In this document: one piece after another, positions 22,641 to 32,091 of the stretch | Numbering within the stretch: position 1 is the first letter of the stretch | How the letters are laid out: each line of letters opens with the position of its first letter | NCBI RefSeq assembly: GCF_032884065.1 | Contig: NW_027063596.1 | Coordinates: forward strand, 1,260,114-1,324,113 | DNA: 64,000 bases | Source of the DNA: Artemia franciscana | Lineage: Eukaryota; Arthropoda; Branchiopoda; Anostraca; Artemiidae | Reading direction: 5' to 3' | Notes under the pieces: model-generated | Told to the model about the DNA's origin: nothing | Database searches by the model: none | Seen by the model: the letters and a program-made list of their open reading frames with translations, nothing else | Translations under genes and position numbers: made by a program

Positions 22641-23154
22641 TTTATTTTTCTTTAGAATTTCAGTTATTATTAGCAAGCTTCATTTCTTAGTTAAAATTTG
22701 TTACAACCAGTTCTTCAGTATTTCTACTTTTAATCACTTATTTTATTCAGCCCTACGAGAGTCTTTCCTTCGTGTGAGTTACCCGAATTCAGATGAATCA
22801 ATGAAATTACCACTTGAAGATGATAACTCCCTACTCTTAACCACTCTTAAAAGTCAATTCCCAAATGCAATTGGATTGAGCTATCAAAGATTCGATTATG
22901 GACAAGACCATGGAAAAGATGTTTGTGCGCGGCCAAAAGAAGGAAAAATTTCGCCACCACCAGGAGGATGGTCAAAAACGAGATACTGCAGTAGAGATGA
23001 TACTGCAGATACTGCAGAAACGAGATACTGTAGTATCCCTTAGTATATTTTCTTTTATGTATAAATAAATGATACAATACAGCATCGCATTATCGTAAAC
23101 TGCTCAATAGTGCTACCTAAGTAGAGTGCGACCTGGACAAAATGAGCTATTATT
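22641..23154 (+). repeat. TDP-43-like genomic block, copy C
   Basis: Begins in AGAATTTCAGTTATTATTAG, shared with copy B, and ends in CTGCTCAATAGTGCTACCTAAG, which also ends copy B (near 22586). This makes a tandem unit of about 0.5-0.6 kb. Confidence 0.65.
22751..23043 (+). pseudogene. TDP-43 N-terminal-domain-like exon, copy C
   Basis: After an acceptor-like TTATTCAG (AG at 22749-22750) the frame reads RESFLRVSYPNSDESMKLPL, then EDDNSLLLTTLKSQFPNAIGL. This aligns without gaps to the first 40 or so residues of TDP-43-type proteins, including the first beta strand (aromatic-Leu-Arg-Val). The middle (about 22905-22935) is shifted relative to copy A, replacing MRGVRL. The end KEGKISPPPGGWSKTRYC is recovered, followed by a small internal repeat of GATACTGCAG words and a stop at 23041. 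No donor site corresponds to that of copy A. The frame is open for 143 codons, but the damaged centre argues against function. Confidence 0.6.
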
Positions 23155-24330
23155 TATTTTTGGACCCCGGCACTCGATATAGAAGAAGTTGTCGTAGAAA
23201 ATTCAATAAGGGCTCATTCAATTGGAAACTACGAGTTCTATTTCCCTTTTTATTAGTCAAAAGCGATTGGAGGGCATCCAGAACCCTTCCCTCACCAATT
23301 ATTTCCCAAAACACATTTGATCAAAATTTTGATATAGAATTTTCGTTTAAAGTAGTTTAAAGGTCCAGAAATTATGTCTTTGAGGATGACATCCCAACCC
23401 CCCCCCCCCACGGCCCTCAGAGCAAGGGGTGTAAGTTGTGTCCCCGGGGCATAAAAAGTTCTTATAGAGAGGTTGGTCGTATAAACTTCGGAGGGGACTT
23501 ACTGGATGGGGAATAGGAAGCTCTATTGCCATTTAAATAGTCAAAAGTAATTGGGGTGCAACCATTACCCTCCCTAACGCCCATCATTTTCCCAAGTACA
23601 TCCAATCAAATTTTGAGCTATTAATTTTGTTCGTCGCAGGTTAGCTATCTAATAATTATGTCTTTGAAGATCACAACCACCCCCCCCCCCCCTCCGAAGC
23701 CCCCAAGGCAAGGGTTGTAAGTAATTCCCGAGGGTATATAAGGTTTTAATGAAAAAGCGGTCGTTTGAAACTTTAAGGGGAGTGGACTGGAGATCAACAG
23801 TTCTAGTACCGTTTTTAATAGTTGAAAGAAATTATAGGGCAACCAACCCCCCTCCATATTCATCATTTTCCCAATTGCATTCAATGAATATTCTGAGATA
23901 GGCTGTTTGTAAAGTAAATTTGAAAAATCCAGTAATTATGTTTTTGGAGTTGACAATCCATCCCCACTGCCCTCAGGGTAAAGACAGTAATATATACTAC
24001 TTGTCTATTGTTAATATCTAGCGTTTTCAAAGGCAACGCTATAGCATTGCCTACAGTAAAGGCAATAAGGGTCGACTGTTCTATTTTGTTTTATCCAGAG
24101 GCAATTCATATGGAGCGGGAGGTCGTATAAACTTTGCAGGGGTCACTCGATTGAAAATTGGAAGTTATAGTGCTCTTTTTAATGCTCAAAAATGGACTGA
24201 GAACCCAGTCCCTCACTCCTTAATGCCCATCATTTTCGAAACAAATATCCATTCAAAATTTTCAGACATTCGTTTTCTTTCAGACATTCAGTTAGGCATT
24301 ACGTTCATTGTTGCATAGAGTATAAGTTTT
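23155..24330. repeat. four diverged ~280-bp tandem units
   Basis: A unit containing TAGTCAAAAG-ATTGGAGGGCA, a TTTTCCCAA block, ATCAAAATTTTGA and AATTATGTCTTTGAGGATGACA recurs near 23255, 23535, 23815 and 24180. Similar words occur in the body of the E family (for example 42800-42930), so this may be a tandemly amplified internal piece of it. C-rich runs at 23398 and 23679 are notable. Confidence 0.65.
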
Positions 24331-24339
24331 TAAATAAGT

Positions 24340-26880
24340 ATGAAAGTTTGACCTCTACTTTCCAAAAATCCAAAGGGCATTCAGGTGAGTCAGAGAATGT
24401 TGAGGGGATTGTTAAACTAAACCGAAACACGTTACGTGCATTTGGGTTGTCAACTGGACGTAACTCAGGAATGACTGAGTATATTAATTTGGAACTTTAA
24501 GAAAATGAGAAGGGAGATGATCAATTGACAAAAAAGACAATATTTAATTGCTACTAATAGCACTGCTTCTACAGTTACCACAACTGCTACTACCACTACT
24601 ATCATTAATTCTATTAATTATGTAGCGAGTTTTACTAAGATTGCGGATATAAGAATAAATTTGTCAGGAAACGTTGAGGGAAAGTTTTGACTAAATCAAA
24701 AATAAAATGTGCCTAGAAATTGCTGGTACAGGCGTATTAGCAATAGTTTTGAAACGGCTCATCTTATTGAGAGGAAACGTTGTCTTGGGAATAGCGAGTG
24801 GGATGTTCAACTTACTGAAAGGCAAAATATAGCTTCTGATACGGCTACTAATACTACTGCTACTACTGTTACAGCTAAAAATAATAATACATCATTGCTA
24901 CTACTATTTTTCAGACTACTATCAATGATACTATGACTCTTGTACAATAAAGGCTACGTGCATGAAGGTGAAAATTTGACAGACTATTGAGGGTGAACTT
25001 GAAATACACCAAAAAACACTATTCTCTTGCAAAATTTTGAAACATCGTATCTTAAGAACGGAATTTGGTATTGAGTGGGAACATACAGAGGATGCTTAAT
25101 TGGGAAGATCAATTGATAAAAATCTATTTTATGGAAGCCACTACTAACACTGCATCTTTACTAGTACTGCTGGTGCTCCTAAATTACTCCAACTACTACT
25201 TTCATTGCAACAACTTGTAAGACTTAGAGTATTAAGATGAAAACGGCGTCAAGAAGGGGTCAAAAGGACACTATCAGCAAAATCTTTGGAACGACTTACC
25301 GTGTCAAGGTGACACTTCTGGAGTATCATGAAAGGGATTTTCAACTGACTAAAAGGTAGAATTTATATGCTATTACTCCTGTTAATACTGCTGTTACTAA
25401 AACTGCCACTAATACAAAACAAAAATTTCAAATACTTCTCGTAGTAACACCGTAATTACTGTGATACTTGTACTATTAAGGCTATGTCTAAAAGCTTAGA
25501 GAATATTGACACAAATTCATACTAAAAAAACACACAATGTGCATTTAGACTACCGAAATAGCACATCTTAAGATTTGATTTGTTGAATAAGTTGGAACTC
25601 CAAGAAAATGCTTAAGGGAGAAGATCAGTTGTCCAAAAGAAAAAATTTACAAGGTACTACCAATGCTACTACCGATGATTCCTTTAGTAGTCTTACTACT
25701 ACCATTACTTTTGCTCCAACCACTACTTCTATTACAATTACCTGTAAGGCTAAGAGCATTAAGATGAAAATTGCAATAAGTATATGGATATCCAGGGTAT
25801 GAAAAGTACATATCGAAAGTGTCATAGCAATGCCTAATTGTATTAAGTTGAGCCATAGTAACTGCTATTGTGATTGCTATTACACCTTTGTGTAAGGTTA
25901 TGAAGGTGACAATTTTTTAAGATATTATCTAAAAATTTCATGAGGGGAAGATGAACTGACTCAAAACACTCAATCAGTTTACATGTTGTCAAATAGACAT
26001 ATAAGGAATTTCTTAGGTTTAGTTTTGTGTGTGAAGTTGACACTTATAATGCTTATTGTGGGGAATGCTGAATAAGCCAAAAGACAATATTTATATGATA
26101 ACACTACTGCTTCTATTCCTCAAAAAATTAATAATACTTCTATTACCATTACTGCTACTACTATTACTGTTACTAAAGCCAATACTACTACTATTAAATC
26201 TATTGCTACTACTATAACTACCATTGCCACTACTATAACCACTGGTGCTACTATTTCTGTTACTTAAGCTAAGGGTATTAAGGTGAATATTTTGGACAAT
26301 TTTGAAACTGTATTGAATTCAACTGAAACACGCTATGCCAACATAGGTTGCCAAGAGGAGGGATCAACAGCGCTTTAGAAACGGTTGATCGTATTACGTT
26401 GAAACATTTATCGTGTTTCGAAGGAATGAAACGATTAAACCGAAGGTGCTATGTGTAAGCAACTAATAATGCCACTGCTACATCTACAACTATTGCTAAT
26501 ACACATACTAAAAGTATTAAGGTGAAGGTTTATGGAATATTTAGGTAGAAATTGAACTAAATCAAATGAAAAATCATTATGTGGGTTTTCGAAAGGATGA
26601 CACTGAAATATCTTAATAACTACTTAGACAATTAGGCTAGATCTTTCAGGGTAAGTTTTAACAGAAGTTGAACTAGCCAGAAGACATTATGTATATACTT
26701 TACATTATGTATATACTTTATGTATGTACCCTTAGTGACTAATGTCACTAAGGGTATCAAGTTGAAACTTTTAGAGAGAGTTTTAATTAAACTAAAAACT
26801 ATATGCATACAGTTACTAAAAGGATATATAAACAACATCATAGGTAGTGCTGCTCTATCATAACTAGTAATATCATATAG
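24340..26880. repeat. tandem ~270-300-bp units carrying (TAC/ACT)n patches
   Basis: Between about 24340 and 26640 a unit recurs: an imperfect TAC-rich patch, then AAGGCTAAGAGTATTAAGGTGAAA, then TTGAACTAAACC-AAA, then a GATCAATTGA-CAAAAGGCAA stretch. Patches lie near 24545, 24840, 25145, 25375, 25660, 26100 and 26470. Short open frames in the patches (Thr-rich or Val-rich) are composition artefacts. The last 250 bases are degenerate. Confidence 0.7.
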
Positions 26881-26929
26881 ATTTTAAGAGAGATGAATTG
26901 GATATTGATTGATAATTTAAAATTATAAT

Positions 26930-27075
26930 GTCGTTGGTAAAAGTCAATAGTGATTGGAAGGCAATCGACCCTCTTCTGTAGCCCATAATTTTCCAAACAC
27001 TTATAATCCAAATTTTAAGACAACCATATTATTGAGCATAGCTGAACAGTCCAGTAGCTATATCTCTGGGGCTAT
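26930..27075. repeat. isolated copy of the 23.2-24.3-kb repeat unit
   Basis: AAAAGTCAATAGTGATTGGAAGGCAA, TTTTCCAAACA and TAGCTATATCTCTGGGG follow the order of the tandem unit at 23155-24330. The rest up to 27460 shows nothing recognisable. Confidence 0.5.
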
Positions 27076-27464
27076 TGGCTAGGCTAACCGCAAAAAGTTT
27101 TGCAATTGGCCCGCTATGCTTATAACTAAGAGTCCTTTTAAAATTTGATCAAAACTTACAATGTATTTGCTGGTTGCCAGTAAGACATCAGTAGTATTCC
27201 CAAGATTGGTCCAGCAGGAAGACCCCTGAGGTTCTAAGGATTGCCTACACTAAACTAAAGCATTGACCTACTTACTTTACCAACTTCATTGGATTATTAG
27301 CACAATCCAGTAGTCATTTCGTTTACGAATTCTTGTCTGGGCATGACTAACAAGGTAAATTATATGAAAGTCATATGACAAAATTTTTTATTTGGGTTGA
27401 ATGAAGCCAGTTTTTAATTTTATAGGAATCCTGGATTAAATGAATATAAAGCAGGATTTGAAAT

Positions 27465-28110
27465 ATATTATAATAATAATAACAATAATAATAATAATTT
27501 ATTTCAGAAAAAGCCCGTGGGCCATAGGGAATTTACATAACAAAACAAAAAATTAACTAAAATTAATACTATTTAAAGAAAATGCTCACGATGTGCCACT
27601 GCAATCTTGACAAACCTTGCTATCCTTTTAATACTCACGAAATTTGTCTCTTTAATTCTATCTACCATCCATATTTCATTCAATTTTTCTTTACCATACA
27701 TCTCTCGCCTCCATTTATTCAATTCGATACAATCACACAAAAAATATATCAAACTTTCATCCTGAGATATACACATAGGACAAGCTATAGATTCTACATC
27801 CTCCCCTTTTCTCCCTTGATACTTTCTTTACTCACCAATCAAAAATCCATTTCCCCTCCAATCCAAATAAGCCTTCAAATTCTCTCTACTTAACCCAACC
27901 TTCCAAAATACCTCCTTCCCCAACTACCCTTTGTCTGTCTATAAAATTTTAACGACCCTGAACGATCCAGACTTGCCCATCATATCTGGCTTTCTTGGTT
28001 CTCCAACCTCTCCTCTATCTCCCTTGTTACTATTTCCTCCATACCCATAACCCCCTTTCCTTCATTCCACCATACCCCTAATCCACACTTATCTATATTA
28101 AAAGGCACCG
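27465..28110 (-). pseudogene. 3' end of a non-LTR retrotransposon with (ATT)n tail
   Basis: The minus strand has an open piece at 27776-27573 (67 codons) beginning MCISQDESLIYFLCDC and ending IKRIARFVKIAVAHREHFL. The Cys spacing and the position just before the 3' end fit the C-terminal zinc-like motif of many non-LTR ORF2 proteins. Upstream (28110-27777), broken frames continue, for example LKFYRQTKGSWGR. After the stop come GGCCCACGGGCTTTTTCTGAAATAAA and an (ATT)n tract at 27500-27471, a typical 3' tail. Most of the element is missing. Confidence 0.65.
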
Positions 28111-28139
28111 AGAATAGAATTTTAATAATATTAAAAAAA

Positions 28140-28249
28140 AAGTAATTACAAATTTTGTTTTTCTAAAACAAGAAATTGCGAATAACATATGATCATATTG
28201 TGATATTATATTTGAATGTACTGTTTCAAAATGATTTCACACTCTTTTG
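28140..28249. other. AT-rich spacer
   Basis: No feature seen between the non-LTR 5' truncation and the tandem repeat. Confidence 0.4.
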
Positions 28250-28622
28250 CCAAAAACTCGATGAAGATACACTTTTTTGAATCAAATGTATGGTTTTGTT
28301 CTCTGTTTCGCACAAAGTTCAGTGAAAAAATGCTTTTTTGAATCAGATGTATGGTTTTGTTCTCTGTTTTGATCAAAGCTCGATGAATACACGTTTCTTT
28401 GAATCAAAAGTATAGTTCAAACATTTTGTACTATGTTTTGAACAAATCTCGACGAAGATACGTTTCTATGAATCAAATGCGTAGTTCAAAATATTTTGTA
28501 CTCTATTTTGCCCAGATCTCGATGAAAATAGGTTTCTTTGAATCGAACGTGTGGTTGAAAATATTTTGTAAACTGTTAAGCATAAAGCTCGATGAAGATA
28601 CAATTCTTTGAATCAAATATGT
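28250..28622. repeat. six-copy 61-70-bp tandem repeat
   Basis: Units start near 28250, 28310, 28371, 28441, 28510 and 28580. Each has a CTCGATGAAGATAC-like start and TTTGAATCAAATGT. The first two are about 61 bases and the later ones about 70, because the later ones carry an extra TTCAAAATATTTTGTA-type segment. Unit length is not a multiple of three throughout and no protein is implied. Confidence 0.85.
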
Positions 28623-28639
28623 GAGAAAGACAAATAAAG

Positions 28640-28832
28640 AGCTGCTATGAAATACGGGGATACAGCGAAAAAAATAAAAACACCAAAAAAACATATAAAT
28701 GCACAAAATCAAACATAAAAAAACGTAAAGCCAAACACTGACACATGCTAACACCCACTCCAAAACACAGTAAAAGTGAGAGAGATAAGCAAACAGCCAG
28801 TCAAACCCACAGGCACACACAGAGATAGACAG

Positions 28833-28875
<43 letters not shown>

Positions 28876-28893
28876 GAGAGAGAGAGCAAAACA

Positions 28894-28924
<31 letters not shown>

Positions 28925-29030
28925 AACAATCACTCAGACACAGAGACAGAGAGAAAAAGAGACTAACAAACACACCTAGAGTCAGACAAACACCAGACAA
29001 ACCCCTAGAGTCAGTCATACTATAGCGTAA
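28640..29030. repeat. AG/AC-rich low-complexity tract with (AG)n core
   Basis: A purine- and AC-rich segment with an almost pure (AG)n run at 28837-28925. The flanks (CACACAGAGATAGACAG, GACTAACAAACACACC) resemble the minisatellite at 61.4-63.2 kb in composition. Arg/Glu-rich and Ser/Leu-rich frames are artefacts. Confidence 0.85.
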
Positions 29031-29130
29031 AGAGCGATGTATTTAGAAGAGGGCAGCCCCCCCCTCATATTCTCAATAATTTTATTCGTCTTATGCTTTA
29101 ATGTCGCTTCTTACTTTCAGTTATTTATTT
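29031..29130 (+). repeat. terminal fragment of the E family
   Basis: AGCGTAAAGAGCGATGTATTTAG and TTTAATGTCGCTTCTTACTTTCAGTT match the inner part of the E foldback region (compare 45045-45090). Confidence 0.65.
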
Positions 29131-29509
29131 TTTTAATTTAATTCCCTTTTTAATTAAATGCTTAACAAAATACCTTAGAGTAATTGATAATGTTAAAAGA
29201 ATGAAGTTGGGAAAATTAAAAGAAAATGATAGGAATACATTTTATAGCAGCAGAGGAGAAGGTTAAATTGGGATTATTAATTTGAATATTGACTAACTAA
29301 ATAAAGAGGATAGCTATTGATCTATTTATTAATTGATAGAATTATAAAACCAATGATGCACTAAATGGGATATCCTTTGTTTTTCTTGATAAAAATATAT
29401 TGAAAAGAGAAATCACCAATGCAACAGCACAACCACATTAAAAAAAGAAAAAAAAGAAAGACAGAAGGAGAAAAGGAAGACTGTTTTCCTACATTAGTGA
29501 TTAATATAG
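29131..29509. other. anonymous AT-rich sequence
   Basis: No feature recognised. Confidence 0.5.
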
Positions 29510-30545
29510 ATCAGCACTTGTATGAGGCCTTAACCCTTCTCATCCATACAATCACATAGGTAAACAGCATAACCATACACAATCAACCATAAAGAATAAT
29601 CCATGAACAGGCAGTCGTGTCGTCAATAAGTGTAAGTCGTCATTTACCAAACAATAAAAATTGTAAAGACAAATAATTCAGAGGCAACAGCGCAAGACTA
29701 GGGCCCATCAGGAAAATACACACTTGCCTATAGGGTTTTGGCACTTTAAATTCTCTACCCAGGCAAGTGGCGTGCCTACCATAAATTCCCCATGGTATCC
29801 CCCTGCTAGGTATCACCCTTAAAATATATGCCTATTGAAAAACAAGCAAATGTAGAACAACCAAGTAACACCAAAACAAGCTTATCCTACCTTAATTCTG
29901 GCCCTCAAGTATTTAAGTTATTTGTATTTATTTTATTTATTTATTATATTTATTTATTTATTTATTATATTATATTTATTTTATTTATTTTACTAGATAA
30001 AAATCACGGAAATGAATGTAAAATAAGACCATTTAAAACGACAATATATGCAAAATCCTCCGGAAATCCACTGTCAAAATTAGGGACACGCCAAACTCAA
30101 TAACAAGGAAAATCAAAATTAACCAATGATTTTGCTAAGTATTTTAAGATAATTCTTTTTGTATTTATTTAAAAGTTCGTTATAATGAAAACTAAATTTT
30201 TCAGATTGCCAAGTTAGTTTATTTGCAAAAATACCTCTTAAAATAGATTTTTGGCTTAAAATTTTACATCTATTTTTAAAAATCAATATAGTTACTGCAA
30301 ATCTTTGCATATCTAAGTAACTGTGAGAAAAATACCGAAGATGTGATATTTGAATCTATACTACTTTCAGAGAACGGAAAATTAAACTTCAAAATCGAAA
30401 TCATCCGTTTTATTATACATTTTAAAACTTAATTTATTATCATCAGAAATATTAATATTTAAATCTAAGAAATGATCTTCTAGCCCAGTGCCATGACTAG
30501 GTTCAAGAGTAAGCTCTGTTGGATATATATTGTTGTAGCCTCATT
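29510..30545 (-). mobile_element. Penelope-like (YIDD-type) RT element, 3' part
   Basis: The minus strand carries the C-terminal part of a reverse transcriptase (30535-30119), then about 600 bases of non-coding 3' sequence to about 29510 with a recognisable GC-richer stretch (TAGGCACGCCACTTGCC, CATGGGGAATTTATGG). The 5' part is truncated at about 30545. It resembles a group of YIDD-type RTs often placed with Penelope-like elements; the clade assignment is from memory. Confidence 0.5.
30119..30535 (-). pseudogene. C-terminal RT fragment, Penelope-like type
   Basis: The minus-strand translation starts IYPTELTLEPSHGTGLEDHF and continues LDLNINISDDNKLSFKMYNK, TDDFDFEV. After a one-base shift at about 30395 it reads NFPFSESSIDSNIT and FFSQLLRYAKICSNYIDF. 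The last piece (30310-30119) ends with KLTWQSEKFSFHYNELLNKY. The series FLDLNI, YNKTDDFDF, NFPF, SQLLRYA and KF-x3-Y is characteristic of the region after the catalytic YIDD block in this RT group. At least two frame breaks make it non-functional. The catalytic core is missing because the copy is 5'-truncated. Confidence 0.65.
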
Positions 30546-30758
30546 GAATGGAGACATCTCTATTAAATTAATAAAATATAAGGATAAGATAAGAGCAGAA
30601 ATGAAAATTATAAAAAAGAAAGGTAATTTAATTAGCCACAAAAATTAACAGAAAAGATCAGCGTGCCTTTTGTATTATTTTTTTCTGTTACCTCATAGAT
30701 TCAAGAGGATAGCTTTTAATCTTACTAAATTAAGGTATCGGTGAGGGAAACAGCCATG

Positions 30759-31141
30759 GTCCATGTCTATTCAAGGTAAAAAAGAAAAAAAAATTATACT
30801 TAAGAGATGAGGTGAAAAACAATCTAGATCTGGCGAGGCAAAAGGTTAAGGTGTCTTTTTTTTATTGTCAATACTTCTGCTGATTGTATGATACTCTTGG
30901 TGTATAATAAATTACCTCTATTGTTCTTTTCTCTTTTTCAACTACTAAGGTTTACAGAATGTAACTTTCTAGTCATTATTTTATAGAATTACAAAGAATT
31001 ACAAGTTACTATATAATTTGGAATAGTTGCCAAAATAAGCCTTTAAGAATCTAATCTAGGCATATACCTTCAATCTAACCATTTTTTAGTCAAGGCATAC
31101 TCATTTAACTAATCTAGCCCATTTTAGCTAAAAGTGTAAGT
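30759..31141 (+). repeat. dispersed repeat P, copy 1
   Basis: Matches 36720-37190 at high similarity: TTAAGAGATGAGGT, GATCTGGCGAGG, TTGTTCTTTTCTCTTTTTCA, AAGGTTTACAG-ATGTAACTT, AAATAAGCCTTTAAGAATCT and CCCATTTTAGCTAAAA in the same order. Non-coding. Confidence 0.85.
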
Positions 31142-31149
31142 GATGATTC

Positions 31150-31775
31150 AGCTCTTTTTTTGGATTGAGTCAATCCGAAAAGGAGCCTTGCGAATAATTT
31201 TCAAAGAAGGCAAGGTGCCTTAAACTCTGCTCTTAAAAACAGCTAGTTTGGAAACCCTTGACTGTGTAGGGTGTCGTTGTGCCTCCGTTTTTCAAAACCA
31301 TGCTGTTTTGTTTTTCAAAACCAACGAACCCTCGGACGGCAAGTATTTTTCCCAAATTTCACTCCCCATCCAGATAACGACTGCCTTGAGCTTTTTCTGA
31401 GCCTATCCAATTTTTGTCTCCCTTTCGCTGCGTTACTTCCAGATGAAAAAACCTTTGTCCCATTCATCACAGAAAAAATGAATAAAATATCCAACTAGTC
31501 TCTCCCTTTTTTTTCTGTTTTTTCTTTCATATTGCAATGTTCTTTTTCTGACTTGTATTTTGTTCAAAATTAGTTTAACCGGGTTTTCTTTTAACTTTTT
31601 AATTAGCTTTTTATAGTTTATTTATTGACTGAAAATCTATTATTCATTATAATTTTATTTTTCATTGTTGTTTTTAGCATTGTTAGTGCAACCAGGTGTT
31701 ATGTCGACCCCGAAATCTGAATTCGGCCCTTTGAGGGCTTGTGATAGAGATCTATTTGAAATAAATATCTTGTCT
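31150..31775 (+). other. possible 3' end of a plus-strand retroelement
   Basis: Ends GGCCCTTTGAGGGCTTGTGA, then ATTTGAAATAAATATCTTGTCT. This looks like a retrotransposon 3' terminus with a short stem (GGCCCTTTGAGGGC) and an AATAAA-like signal. An open frame at 31271-31498 (75 codons) ends 270 bases before this end, but I do not recognise its product. Confidence 0.35.
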
Positions 31776-31788
31776 TATCCATGACTAT
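31776..31788. repeat. 13-bp target site duplication, left
   Basis: TATCCATGACTAT, identical to 36718-36730. It abuts the 3' end of the minus-strand R1-like element. Confidence 0.85.
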
Positions 31789-32091
31789 GAATGAATGAAT
31801 TTATTTAGTGATTCAACTTACAAAAAGTATTTCACTTTCTATTCTAAAGCTAAACACTATGGACAAAAAGAAAAAGAAAAGAAAAAAAAAAAAAAATTAG
31901 CCTTACGGCATTTCACGACTAACAAAGAGACAAAACTAAACATCTAAAATAAACTACAAAACACATAATTTTGTACATACAATCTAACTAAACAAGAGAA
32001 AACAAAAACAAAAAGACAAACTAAATAATACACAATGAATTCCGTTATCAGACATAAAAAAAAATCCACATATTTTTTTAAAAAAATAAGA
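31789..32091 (-). other. 3' UTR and tail of the R1-like element
   Basis: From the ORF2 stop (TAA at 32094-32092, minus) to the target duplication. A-rich on the plus strand (pure A run near 31878-31895). Ends in three ATTC-type repeats instead of poly(A). Confidence 0.8.

Noticed and set aside
28503..29018. 171-codon minus-strand frame rich in Ser/Leu, and Arg/Glu-rich plus-strand frames
   Set aside because: They coincide with the (AG)n and AC-rich tract; translation simply reflects composition.
31271..31498. 75-codon plus-strand gene
   Set aside because: No recognisable domain; lies in what looks like retroelement 3' sequence.
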